Source: Aradus depressus (lineage: Eukaryota > Arthropoda > Insecta > Hemiptera > Aradidae). Taken from it: 64,000 nt of DNA. The notes beneath the pieces are model-generated. The model was not told the origin of the DNA and searched no databases. It worked only from the letters and a program-made list of their open reading frames with translations. Numbering within the stretch: position 1 is the first letter of the stretch; every line of letters begins with the position of its first letter. A program made the translations under genes and the position numbers. The stretch spans positions 11,893,079 to 11,957,078 of the forward strand of contig OY759215.1 of assembly GCA_963662175.1 (NCBI GenBank), written 5' to 3'. Shown one piece after another: positions 11,590 to 22,809 of this stretch.

Positions 11590-12793
11590 GAAACTTGGGG
11601 AGGGGGGATCATAGTACACGTTGAGAGGCGTTGTGGGCGGAGGTCATAATACTTACTCGTTGAGTGAGGCGCTGGGAGGGAGGTCATAATACATGTTGTG
11701 GGTCATAATACACGTTGAGTGTGGCGCTGGGATGGAGGTTTTAATACACGTTGAGTAAGGCGCTGGGGAGGGGGGGAGGAGGGAGGTCATAATACACGTT
11801 GAGTGAGGCGCTGGGACGAGGGTCATAATACACGTTGAGTAAGGCACTGGGAGGGGGTCATAATACACGTTGAGTGAGGCGCTGGGAGGGAGTCATAATA
11901 CACGTTGAGTGAGGCGCTGGGAGGGGGGTCATAATACGCGTTAAGTGAGCCGCTGGGAGGGGGATCATAATACATGTTGTGGGTCATAATACACGTTGAG
12001 TGTGGCGCTGGGATGGAGGTCATAATACACGTTGAGTAAGGCGCTGGGGAGGAGGGAGGTCATAATACACGTTGAGTGAGGCGCTGGGACGAGGGTCATA
12101 ATACACGTTGAGTAAGGCACTGGGAGGGGGTCATAATACACGTTGAGTGAGGCGCTGGGAGGGAGTCATAATACACGTTGAGTGAGGCGCTGGGAGGGGG
12201 GTCATAATACGCGTTAAGTGAGCCGCTGGGAGGGGGATCATAATACACGTTAAGTGAGGCGTTGTGGGAGGGGGGTCATAATACATGTTGAATAAGTCGC
12301 TGGGAGGGGGGTTATAATACATGTTGAGTGAGGCGCTGGGAGGGTGGTCATAATACACGTTGAGTGAGGCGCTGGGAGGGGGGTCATAATACACGTTGAG
12401 TGAGGCGCTGGGTGGGGGATCATAATACATGTTGAGTGAGGCGCTGGGAGGGGGGGTTATAATACATGTTGAGTAAGGCGCTGGGAGGGGGGTTATAATA
12501 CACGTTGAGTGAGGCGCTGGGAGGGGGGTTATAATACACGTTGAGTGAGGCGCTGGGAGGGGGGTTATAATACACGTTGAGTGAGGCGCTGGGAGAGGGG
12601 TCATAATACACGTTGAGTGAGGCGCTGGGAGGGGGGTCATAATACATGTTGAGTGAGGCGCTGGGAGGGGGGTTATAATACACGTTGAGTGAGGCGCTGG
12701 GAGAGGGGTCATATACATATTGAGTGAGGCGGTGGGAGGGAGGGGCTGGGGGGTCATAATACAGATTGAGTGAGGCGTTATGGGGGAGGTCAT
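11590..12793. repeat. Minisatellite, 36-bp unit, about 30 copies
   Basis: Tandem units of about 36 bp with the core GTCATAATACACGTTGAGTG followed by AGGCGCTGGGAGGGG. Units vary by small G-run changes, T/C at ATACA(C/T)G, and TTATAA for TCATAA. A longer duplication of about 281 bp is superimposed: the segment starting near 11690 (ACATGTTGTGGGTCATAATA) recurs near 11970. Minus-strand frames stay open for up to 220 codons because the unit is 36 bp (a multiple of 3), giving a Pro/Ser/Thr-Cys repeat (PLPAPHSTCIMT). I regard that frame as a by-product, not a gene. Confidence 0.95.
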
Positions 12794-12799
12794 AAGTCC

Positions 12800-13890
12800 A
12801 ATTAAACTGTTTAAATTAATACTGAAGTTGATTTAGAAACATTAAAAATGTAAATTAAAGATCAAAGTGGCCCTTCATTAAGGTACTTACCTCAAGCCGC
12901 AGCTTTAAAGCTACGTACATATATATATATATATTTTTTTTCTAAGCCAACTTTGATAATTTTCATATACTAAAGCAAAACTGATTCAAGTCTTGGATTC
13001 CAAGTTAGCCGATAACAAACAAACCTATTTTAATGACAGGCAGAACCCAACACTTCGTAGAACAATCTAATCTGGGACTTTTTTTAACTTTTCAAGTAGA
13101 TTTACTATATAAAAAAAAAGACAAAGATGGACTTGGTCCCGTTTTGGAAGAGCCGCAAGAGTGTGCTTAGTGTTAGATAATATGGAAAAAGCAATGAGTT
13201 CACATAAAAATAGGAATGTATCATTCAAGTATGGAATTCACTAATGTTGACCTTTATTAGATTTAATTATTATACTTACATTTAGGTATATAATGTTTAC
13301 GATTTTTTATTTATTTTTTTCAAAAATAAAAAAAACTTAAATAATTACTTTTAATAAACTGATATGTAGAACAATATGTAATTACCTAAATAATTCAGTA
13401 TTTTACTATACGTATATAGTAAAAATTCTTATTAAATAATACGCTACACATCACAACAATTACTTTTGGTTCACATGTATATTAAAATATCATATATATG
13501 TACATAAGGTTATAAGTTACAATAAAAGTGAGTAGGCGGTAAATGTGGACATTCCCGTGCGTGTGCACATTAAGGTTCTCTTCCTCTTCAACATTACAAA
13601 TGTTTCTGGTGACTTCAGCTGCAGAACATCCCCGTTTCCCAATAATGACTTAAAATCACTAAAATTTCGAATTATGTTGTCATATTAAATGAACGAACGT
13701 TAAAACAAGACTGCGCAATCAGAAGAGAACCATAGTTGCAAAACATTTCCTTCAATGTTTAGTATCAGTAAATAAATAGAGCCCGCAGGAAATGTTATAC
13801 TTGAAAACCGACATTTTTTTTTTTTACTCCCCTAGTTATCTGATAATATATCAGACATATCCACTAGACAGAATATATATATATATATAT
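12800..13890. other. non-coding stretch
   Basis: AT-rich. Bases 13550-13660 on the minus strand have an open frame with somewhat coding-like composition but no convincing splice sites. No feature is called. Confidence 0.35.
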
Positions 13891-13892
13891 AT

Positions 13893-13994
13893 ACGCAAAA
13901 GTGAGTAGATGGATGTCTTACGAATGAAATTTTTATTACATATATAGGAATATATATAATTTCATTCGTAATACTTCCATCTACTCACTTTCGC
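13893..13994. repeat. Small hairpin element
   Basis: CGCAAAAGTGAGTAGATGGA at the left and TCCATCTACTCACTTTCGC at the right are inverted copies. The pairing continues through TCTTACGAATGAAAT / ATTTCATTCGTAATA, leaving about 27 nt of AT-rich loop. An (AT)n run abuts the left end. It could be a minimal MITE or a fold-back. Confidence 0.75.
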
Positions 13995-14485
13995 CAAATG
14001 GCTAGAGGATACATTGACCGATGAATGTGCAAATTAGCCGCTCTAGACACATTTAATGTAACATAAACATAAACATAAAAAGAACACAAATGCTTGGTAA
14101 CAACAGCGGCTCATTGATTTTTTTATTTAAAAAAAAAAGACTAAAGAGGCTAAATTAATTCATAAAAATAGTAATGTAGTAAATATACAGGAATTCATTA
14201 TGAACAAAGAATATATTAAGGGTAAAAAAATATATGATAATCATATGTAGTTATTTTTCAGAGTTGTAAATGCAATTATTTTGATTTCCATATTCGCCTG
14301 TATATAAGTAAATAAATTTCATAGTTATCCCGGTTTTCTAACACAAAAATTGCGAAAATGAAGCCGCCATTGCTAAATACAAAAAAAAAAAAAATATATT
14401 AAAGGTAAGGAAGTACCATGACTGTCGGAAGGCTGTCTTTGAAATGCATAAATTACTTGAAAATTATTTATTTTCTGTACAAACA

Positions 14486-14925
14486 GACTGTCTTCACAGT
14501 GATAATGTATTCTGTCTGTATATGTGAACACGATAACTCCCGATAAGATGAATGTATCGACACGAAATGTTATAAGTGTATCCAGAACCCACTAAGGACT
14601 GCACCTATTGATCTTCAGGTAAATTGGCCAAATTAAAAAGGGGGGGGGGGGGGGGGGGGGGAGGCTCGAATTCCATAAGGACGACCCTTATTAATATTTC
14701 GAGGAATCCGCTGAGGGGAGGGAGCTCAAAAATTCAAAAACTCAAATAACTGCCGATGTAATGAATTAATCGACACAAAATTTAATATGAGGATTTAGGA
14801 GCCCCTGTGTAATTCAACCATTGAATATTAACGCAATTGGTCCATTAGTTTTGGATGGGGAGCAAAAAGTTAATTGATTAATTCGTTCTGGAGAAATAAA
14901 TTGCCTGTCTTATGCTCAATTATTT
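14486..14925 (-). repeat. Family C repeat copy
   Basis: Reverse-orientation family C. On + it reads GAACACGATAACTCCCGATA, AATGTATCGACACGAAA, TTGATCTTCAG, a G-run (14640-14660), AACTGCCGATGTAATGAATT, and GGGGAGCAAAAAGTTAATTG near the end. No ORF. Confidence 0.75.
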
Positions 14926-15799
14926 TTTGCAACTTCCATAACCAATAACAATACAAAATTGATGGCATTTTTTAACTGCATTATTTGTTTTTATTAACTG
15001 GAATCAATTAAAAGTTTTTATTTACTTCTTGTTTAACCTATTATTTTATCAAGGGTTAAGAAACGTAAGAATCATCAGTCTCAATGCTGCCATTTTTAGT
15101 TAACTAATCAAATTGAATAAGAAAAACTTTCTTTAGACTTTTAAGGAAACAGCTATAAATGTAAGAACGAAATAAACTTCTGAATGAGAAGTATGTATGA
15201 ATATCGTGTCATTAGTCAATGGAGATATTTAAAAGACCGAGGGTGACCCAGCTACACTCTTAAAGAGCTGAGCTTAAGATGATCTTAAGGCTCGAAACGT
15301 TCCCTTAAGTACCAAAATATTATGCTTTCATCCACTTTACCTAAGATGTCTTCCTCTTCCCCCAACCTCTAATGGTTAAATCCTTTTTAGTTTAAGATTA
15401 GCTAATTATCATCCTGAATGAGGGGGGTATTAATAGTTCATATCCTAAGATTTTTGTCGTAATAAGTTTGTCAAATAAGAGTGATGAAAAAAAACTGGTT
15501 TTAAAAACAGAGACATTTTGCAACGCTAATCGTATACATTTTTGTTATGGTGAGGGTAGATAAATAGTGCATATACTTTAAGGTTTTATGTGCACATTTA
15601 CCAGCAGCACTAAAGTAAAATGCACAAACCACATACTTTACCTTCTTTTGATTGTGAATTAAGTTATGTATCTGTTGGAAATAGTTACAGCACAAAACAC
15701 CAACTATGTATACTTGGAAAGCAACGCTCATAAAGAATATTATTATGTATTGTGCAATAGATGGGGAGATAACTACATTTGCCGATGTAAGTTCTTCAG
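14926..15799. other. unassigned stretch
   Basis: AT-rich with no recognised gene. Around 15250-15310, GAGCTTAAGATGATCTTAAG is followed by GGCTCGAAACGTTCCC. This resembles the motif often found at ends of dispersed repeats, but no element could be delimited. Confidence 0.3.
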
Positions 15800-15895
15800 G
15801 AGGTCGGAAAACATGAAATTCTGTTGAAAACTCTGTATCGAATTGTTGACCGATTACATAACTTCTATATTTAGTATATCTGGGGAAGTAAAAAT
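15800..15895 (+). repeat. Family C 3' end fragment
   Basis: AGGAGGTCGGAAAACATGAA, ATTCTGTTGAAAACTC, GACCGATTACATAACTTC and TCTGGGGAAGTAAAAATA match the last 100 bp of the full copy at 4036-4778. Confidence 0.7.
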
Positions 15896-16585
15896 ACTGA
15901 TCTTATTGGCAAAAAGAAACAGCCTCGCCTTTTACCATTTTACATTATATCTTAATCTTATAGATTATATCCCTTGTTACGAATTCATCCAAATTATTTT
16001 CAATAAAATGAATTATTTAAAAAAATAAATATAATATTGTATTCTGGATAACAAAACTAGGTTAGTAAACAGCTCTAATAAGAGTTGAAGAACTTTGTTG
16101 CACTCTCGACGCTGTTTCAGCACTCTTCGCTATACTATTTACACTCAGTTACCATCCAAAGACAACCTTCACGTAAGTTGAAAACATGAACATATCCATC
16201 ACCTTTAAGAGATACATTTACAACTAAGTGCTGTTTCTTCCACCACCATTGATGTGTGTTAGTATGCAGTTATAGCAATTTAAAGCTGACAGTTATCGAT
16301 GGCCAACCCCGTCGTCTGAAGGGGAGGTACTGCACCCAGCTCTTGGACAAATGAGGATCTACTAAACTAACAGCCCCGATCAATCCATTATCCATTTAAA
16401 TATCAAAGTAAACATACATAAATATTATTATTAGTTAAACAATATGGTCTGGATACTGGTCTGAGAAAGATTTTGTGAGAAATTAAAGCATGGAATGTAT
16501 TTTTATATAAATTTATTGTTTCCTCGAGTAACGTTTTTTTGGAATAACCTAAAAAAGATCCTGGAGTATCTTTAAGAGACAAATG

Positions 16586-16651
16586 AGGGCGCCGGTAGTT
16601 TAAAAGTAGTGTGTTACCTACTGTTATCAAGATCGCGGGTTTGAAACCTAG
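16586..16651 (+). repeat. SINE-A head fragment
   Basis: Only the tRNA-like head remains: GGGCGCCGGTAGTTTAAAAG through the B-box region CAAGATCGCGGGTTTGAAAC. It ends where LINE-derived sequence starts. Confidence 0.65.
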
Positions 16652-16684
16652 CTAAAGAAGATTCGAAGAAGAATAACGGTAGGA

Positions 16685-16965
16685 AATAGATGCTACCGGC
16701 CAATGCAAAAGAATATAACCATTTATAAAACAGTCCTGAGACCGGTCGTCACATGTGGGAGTAAAATCTGGGTCCTGACTAGGAAGAAGTCTTACTCAAT
16801 ACGTGGGGGAAAGGAAGGTATTGAGAAAGATATGAGAGGATGGATGGAGTATATGGTCCACTAGAGAGCTGGACCTGTACAAGATCCCGGATTTGGTGAC
16901 CTTCGTAAAGCAGGGGCGTAGTCGAGAGTGCCGAAGAGGATACTGAGGAGGAGGATACAGTAAAG
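16685..16965 (+). pseudogene. LINE reverse-transcriptase C-terminal relic
   Basis: Broken frames still spell the region downstream of the RT core in insect non-LTR elements: an LRPVVTCGS-WVLTRK block (compare IYGCETWTLTS in the better copy at 51640-52478), then LYKIPDL and related remnants of the 'TNREL..I' and 'AGH' blocks. Several stops and frameshifts are present, so it is dead. The clade cannot be decided. Confidence 0.6.
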
Positions 16966-17052
16966 TAAAAAAAAAATCCCTGAACTAAATCGGAAAATTG
17001 GTTTCAGGGGGAGAACGAAAAGTTAGTTGATTGATTCGCACAGGGCAAATAT

Positions 17053-17134
17053 TATGAGGTCATGACGCCTACCGGAGCGCTCTTCCATGAGCTCGACTCT
17101 ACTGCGAGACAATCGCTTAACGTCCCATCCGAAG
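17053..17134 (-). repeat. SINE-A fragment
   Basis: GAGGTCATGACGCCTACCGG and GACAATCGCTTAACGTCCCA with a deletion between them. Minus orientation, 82 bp. Confidence 0.75.
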
Positions 17135-17334
17135 TAAGCTAAAATGCACACAGTTGCTTTCAGTGCTTTGATCCAGTTTCTTAGTATTTGGTTATAAATT
17201 GACTTATTAAATCGTTAGTAATGTTATTCCTTTCAGAGTGATTTCTATTAGTTACATGAAGACAGTTGTGTGTTCTCTCCGCACAAATAGTTTCCTGAAT
17301 GATACTTAACATTTTTCGCAGAGATATTGCTAAA

Positions 17335-17535
17335 CACTTAATAAAAATATAAAGAAAAACTAATGTTTTTTAAAAATATGATTTATTTCACAAGATATAT
17401 AAATTATATGAGAGTAGTTTCGGTAATGCTACATCTTCAGCCTGAATATGGCAGCAATACCGAAAATACTCCCATATAATTTAAGAATCTTGTGAAATGG
17501 ACAATATTTTTAAAACATTCGTTTTCTTTGGTTTT
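17335..17535. mobile_element. MITE-like inverted-repeat element
   Basis: Left TTTTAAAAATATGATTTATT, CACAAGATATATAAATTATA and TAGTTTCGGTA pair with right TACCGAAAATACTCCCATAT, AAGAATCTTGTGAAATGGAC and AATATTTTTAAAACATTCG. Related ends occur at about 470-545, 40356-40500, 54480-54510 and 55385-55445, so this is a dispersed family. No ORF. Confidence 0.7.
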
Positions 17536-17539
17536 TAGG

Positions 17540-19570
17540 CTTCCTGAAGTTTTTCTTTTGAACTGGCTGAGTCATTAAGTTTATACTTTTGGATCGAAAT
17601 AAAGAGTTATTCACAGTTGTGTAGTCTATTTATTAAGTCACAAATATACTCAAAAGTTTGAAGTCTGTAGCCATATTGTATCACTTTATTTGCATATTAT
17701 GATTGTTTTTTTATTATAGACAAGTATATTCAACATTTTACTCTTTAGAGTTCGAAAATTGTGTCGCTAAAACAATTAAGATAAATGAAAAAAATTTAAA
17801 TAGAAGAACTTTAATCGTGACGTTATATTAAACAAACGATATATGCTTATATATGCCGCAGCCATATGAATCCCCTGAGTACTGTAGCAGTTGAATCAAC
17901 CGCATTTATTTAATGTGGGTGAAGACTAAAATTACATTTCTCTTCCAATGTATGTTCATAATAATTATAAAGACAGAATTTGAAAGGAGACTTTGTGCTT
18001 TTGAAATGGTAGAAACAGTACAATGAAGGTTCTGCGGGTAAAGGATTTAAGGGCTCATTCACGAGGCGATATTGAGGCAACCCTGTCGAACGACCTCGTC
18101 GCTTTCGCGACCATATTATCCAAATATATGTTGGAGATAGCCCAGGGATTGCCAAACTACAGCCTGTTCATAATGGTGGTCATTCATTAGACGAACGGAG
18201 ACATTGGGATCGTATGATAGTGATTGTTCTGAAATTACTGGGAGATTCGGTTGCTCTGGGAGTTGCCCATTCATTAGGCAACATCAGAGGGCAATCTGAT
18301 CGTATTGACTACACACGCGCTAGCTGTGGCCGCGCAAAGCAATCCGATTGCTCAAACCCCCGGATCTACTAGGTTAAGTATGGACAAACGTTTTTAGAAG
18401 CGAGCCTGACAGGAAAATTCAACATGAATTTGTTTTAATATCACCAGGCAAAACCTAAGTTTTTGTGCGAAATCTATGGCTATGAATGTAAATGTTCAAA
18501 ATATATATTAGAGATATCCCAGACCATATTGTTTTCGATTTCAAATATTCTGTTAAAAATGCTAGTTCTACTTATATCATAATCTGTGGCAAGTTTCTAT
18601 AATTTTTTAAGTACATGACATCCATTTTACAAACCATATATAAATAAATATATAATTTTTTGTAAATAATATTGAAAATAAAGAAAAAATAAATAAATAA
18701 AATGCAAAATACAATTGTAAAAATTAATGTCATTTCAAATATCTTAAAATAAATATATTCCTGAACTCTGCCGCAGATTCTGACTAAAAACAGAAAGAAT
18801 TGTTAAAATATTAATTGTTAGTAAATTATAAACTAATCTTAAGCACCTTACTATTATAGAGCAATTTTTCGGCTGCAATTGATGCTTTTTGTTAGTCTTA
18901 TTAAGCATAAAGCTAAAATGAAGCATGCACTAAATATTCCTGCCTGTTTCAGTATTGTTCTTATAGAAATATTTCATACTTATCCAATTCGATAAACGAA
19001 AAGATCTTGAAGTAAGATTTCAAATGACCACTTTCAGAAATTCTGTAATCCCCTGCCTAAGAATAATCCTAAGTAATGGATGAAAGTGTTCATGTAACAC
19101 ACCATTTTAAAACTTATTTCATGACGAAATTTAGAAAGATTAACTTTCTTTTTCAATTCGGATGAGAATAAACACTTACGTTAGTAGAGAGAAATTTCAA
19201 TTGAATGGGTCGCATCGGTTTGGAAACAATAAGATATCTCAAAAAAATGTTTTGGACAAAAGTTGCTCAGTTTTGATAGACCTTTATAATGATGTACAAC
19301 GTGACCCCCCACCATAAAATATTTAGAAGTTAATGAGCATGGAGCGCCTCTGGCGGGTTGTTCAGTCAATATTGTTATATCGTTAGAAAGCGGAGGTCAA
19401 TATATTTCCAACGAGCCCTTTTCCAAATTCTTACAATCAGTAGAACTAGAGATATTTATCTGTTTTCGAACTTTTTTAACACCCGGTCGACCATTTATTC
19501 ATTGCCAATTCTTAGCTTTACTTTATTTAGTTGCATTATAAGAATGAATAACCTATTAGTAATTGAAATA
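17540..19570. other. non-coding stretch with one GC-rich island
   Basis: Mostly AT-rich. Bases 18000-18385 are clearly GC-richer, with local repeats such as GTCATTCATTAGACGAACGG and GCCCATTCATTAGGCAACAT. Probably part of an unidentified DNA transposon. No ORF with recognisable features. Confidence 0.35.
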
Positions 19571-19574
19571 ACAT

Positions 19575-19741
19575 GCTTGCTTTCTGAGCTCAAGATCGCG
19601 GGTTCAAAACCAGGCCGAGGCTCTTAGGTTTTTTTTATCCAGGAGGAAAAAAAACTATGAGCACGCCGTCCTTCGGTGGTCCCGAGCCTGTGCGATGACA
19701 GGTACTCGTTATAGACCCTATCTTAAAATTTAGGACACCCA
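19575..19741 (+). repeat. SINE-A fragment
   Basis: From TTGCTTTCTGAGCTCAAGAT through GTTCAAAACCAGGCCGAGGC and CACGCCGTCCTTCGGTGGTC to AGGTACTCGTTATAGACCC. Internal deletions; the tRNA A box is missing. Confidence 0.8.
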
Positions 19742-19873
19742 CAAAAGAGCTAACAGAACAGGGAAAGGATAAGAGCATTGGATGCTTAGGTCCCTAGGTG
19801 TACACACCAGCCTTTCCAATACATCTAACAAGTAAAATAAGCCATTAGCCATATTTCTTGTAGTGACGCATAC

Positions 19874-19963
19874 CGATACAGAAGTAACTCCGGAGCAGGA
19901 ATGCCAGGGCCGCCTCTTGCTGATGTGGCACTGTCGCCACTTCTTCTTCATAGCTGTCACCAC
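19874..19963 (-). CDS. Class B1 GPCR exon: helix 8 and start of cytoplasmic tail
   Basis: Exactly 30 codons in phase 0, starting Val-Val-Thr-Ala-Met-Lys-Lys-Lys-Trp-Arg-Gln. With the preceding exon this gives the TM7/helix 8 signature NGEV followed by a basic helix (..KKKWRQ), the G-protein-facing end of family B receptors. The tail is rich in Arg, Ser and Thr (ISKRRPWHSCSGVTSVS), suitable for phosphorylation. The acceptor is ..TTCTGTTAATGAAG at 19964 upward. The proposed donor is TATCG then GTATGC. If that donor is not used, the frame runs on to a stop near 19730, giving a tail 49 residues longer. Part of the minus-strand receptor gene. Confidence 0.8.
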
Positions 19964-20059
19964 CTTCATTAACAGAACACCAAGAAATATGTCAACCTTT
20001 GAAATGGTTATTACCTTTTAAATAAACATAAAAAATATAAATGTGTGGACAGATACTGA

Positions 20060-20500
20060 TTTTTACTTTCCTATAGTATAAGGAAGCATAGTAATCGTGC
20101 GAAAATCCGAGTTCGAGTTTTTTACACGTTTCAAGGTCCACTAAATATGTTATGACCATTTTCGCGATTATGTCTGACTGTGCGTGAATGGAAAGTTGTG
20201 TTCGCTCTATCGCAAAAACGATTATAGCTATTATAAGCTTGAAATTTGGAATGAAGAAGTCACATGTGCTAACTTAGATCTGATCTGGAATCGACCGAAG
20301 ATTGAGACCACATTCCCCCGGGACCTAACTACAATATACAAGATACAGTTTATGTTCATGACCCAATCAAAAATCTTTTCAAGTAAAAAGTGTAGAGAAC
20401 ACTGAAATACATAATTTATAAGAAATACGATTTTTGGCAGGTCGTCCGGTTTCCTAGATAGATGTCGAAAACCGTCCTGAAATGTAGTATTGTGAAACAC
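20060..20500. repeat. probable diverged interspersed repeat
   Basis: TTACTTTCCTATAGTATAAG, CGATTATAGCTATTATAAGC and related text have the look of a long invertebrate repeat (Family C-like 'tacttc..gtata' start and a 'cgattatagct' block). I see no second copy in this window, so this rests on style only. Confidence 0.3.
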
Positions 20501-21161
20501 ACATTTTTAGACGTTTCCTTGATTTACCCGAAAATGATCAGTCCTATCGAAAAATTGGTTCCTACCAAAAATATTCTTTGTCAAATTTCTAATCGCTAAT
20601 ACGCCATCAGATTTGAGATAGAATCCATACGACCAAAGAAGAACCCCTCAAAGAATGAAAAATAAATATCCGTAGGAAAAATGTCAAAATAACGCTTAAA
20701 TTGTATCACGTAGCAACGAATTATAAAATATAAAATTTACATTATAATATAATGAACTTCACTGAAAGGACCGCCGGTAGTCAAAATTCTATTCTTTCGC
20801 ATAAATGATTTATGACCTGTTCTTTTCATAACATGATTCCGAAAGTATATAATTTTGACCCATCTGTCGGTCCTTTTGGTGAATCGGTACATGTTCACTT
20901 GAAGTATATATACTTTTTCAAAGTAAAATCTCATCTTCAGATTACTTTTAGTTAAGCAGTTCAGGTCCTCTCGAAAAGAGTAAAAAATCAGTGAAGGGTA
21001 AATTTTGGAAAAGGTTTTTTTTTTGTTATTTTTAAGATTATCAATGGTTCTGAGAATATAGTGAAGAAAGTCATTAAAATGTTTATTCTCCAGTATTTTT
21101 TTCTTTGATTAAAGCTTTTAATTTATTAAAAATATGCAGATATATTATATATATAATTTAC

Positions 21162-21203
21162 CTCGCCGTTGCAGAAACAGAAGAGCAGAGCTACACAGAG
21201 ACC
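21162..21203 (-). CDS. Class B1 GPCR 42-nt exon: cytoplasmic half of TM7
   Basis: Fourteen codons, GLCVALLFCFCNGE, between TTTCTGTTTCAG and GTAAAT, phase 0 on both sides. It continues ..VASCQ of the upstream exon and is completed to NGEV by the next exon. A separate 42-nt exon encoding this part of TM7 is a known conserved feature of family B receptors and is alternatively skipped in several vertebrate members (CRHR1, calcitonin receptor, PTH1R). Skipping here would keep the frame and remove half of TM7. Confidence 0.92.
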
Positions 21204-21552
21204 CTGAAACAGAAATTTCAAATTTAATTTAAGAGAATAATATTAAGGTTGAATGATTAAATAAATTTGGGGAATATTACAGATATACCACGAACCACAA
21301 CAAGTTGTATGCCACTAAGAGGGAAGGTTTCCAAAGTTTCATCACAAGCTGAACTTAATGAAAACATAGGGCACACATGTTCCCTGTCTTTACATGCGCC
21401 TACGTCATGAAGCAATTTCAAAACTATGATTTTTGATTCGAGATTTTTCTTTTTTTTCTTTTAAGAATAAATACATCATTTGACAGAAATAAATAAATCA
21501 AAATGCATTTTCGCTATCCAGTTTCGGAGTTGCTATTATCTAGTTAGTTAAT

Positions 21553-21831
21553 ATAACTCAGGCTTGGACTTCAACAATGAGGTCACAAATGGCCTACTAC
21601 CAGAGCGCTCCTTCATCGATCTGTTGGACATGGGCCCGTCTATAGAGAATCCTAAATTTTCCCTACCCTTAATTTTTATTCACTTAGGGAAGAGTTTCTC
21701 TAACAACCATCTCTTAACGTCCCATCCGAAGGACGACATGCTCACGGTTTTTCCATCCAGATAAAAAACCTAAGGGCCTTAGTTCGTTGAGTTCAGTGAG
21801 CAAGCACTCTCTGAACTATCGGCGCCCTCTG
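21553..21831 (-). repeat. SINE-A copy, diverged
   Basis: Minus orientation, from ACTCAGGCTTGGACTTCAAC through GCCTACTACCAGAGCGCTCC and CTTAACGTCCCATCCGAAGG to CTATCGGCGCCCTC. The tRNA head is partly deleted. Confidence 0.85.
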
Positions 21832-21832
21832 G

Positions 21833-22800
21833 TTTTATTTGTGTTATGTTTTATTTTTATTATCTATAATTCATATATAATACTATTTTTGCAAACAACT
21901 AGTATTTTTGCTTCAGTAGTTAGGATATTATCAACTTTCTACTGTTTTTTTGTTGTTAAATAATAACAATATGAAAGTAGGCGTCTGTTGAAATAAACTA
22001 GGAATATAATAGAATAGTTTTATTTGTCGGCGTCAAATGTCATAGATAAAATATGTATCTAGTTAGATAAACGAAAAGTCATAACGTGTTATATTACAAA
22101 TAATAGTAAAAATCTTCGTTCTTCGAAGTTTCGTTCAATTAAATTTCTAATGGGGGCCACACACAAACTTTGCTTAAACTGTTCTCTATGTAACAGTTTC
22201 GAATAAAAAAAAATGTCAAATACCTATTAATATCTAAGTTGTCTTATTTTACCTGAAAATTTATATAGAATTGTTTAATTTTATCATAGCAATTAACAAC
22301 TGCAATTGGTGTTCATTATTTTAATGTTAAAAAAAAAAAAAATAAACCAACCAACCAAAGTTTTTAAATGTTATACATGTCTGAAATGATAAAGAATAAA
22401 TGTGATAAGTTAGGAACGTTCCCGAATGGAGCTTTAGGCTGATTCTTGTTTATGGTTCCACGGAGATTGGAATAAAGCTCATGTTTTTCATGTTCCTTCT
22501 TGTGTTCACTACCAGCTCATCTTGTTTCCCCACATTCCTTCTCAAAAATATTTTTAAAAAATAGTTCGCGAAAAATCCTCCGAACTTGCTACGCTGCGAG
22601 TGTACGCATTTCCTTGCACTATTCAAAAATATATATTTTTATATATATAAATATATATAATCAAATGTTGTGTGTCCTCACCACGTGGACTTAAGGCCAT
22701 GTGACGTCATGTAACCTTTCACTGAGTCTTCCTCAAGCAGACGTTGAGTTCTCATAACACAGGTGAGTGAACTGAACTTATTTATAGCGATTGTTATAAG
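21833..22800. other. AT-rich intronic stretch
   Basis: No gene recognised. Short AT microsatellite near 22625-22660. Confidence 0.4.
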
Positions 22801-22809
22801 CTAACTTTT

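Noticed and set aside
12131..12793. 220-codon open frame on the minus strand in the minisatellite
   Set aside because: The 36-bp unit is a multiple of three, so any frame free of stops in one unit stays open. No start context or non-repeat coding part is present.
13560..13660. Minus-strand open frame with coding-like composition, possible receptor tail exon
   Set aside because: The acceptor-like CTGCAG has no pyrimidine tract and no donor follows in frame. Nothing links it to the gene.
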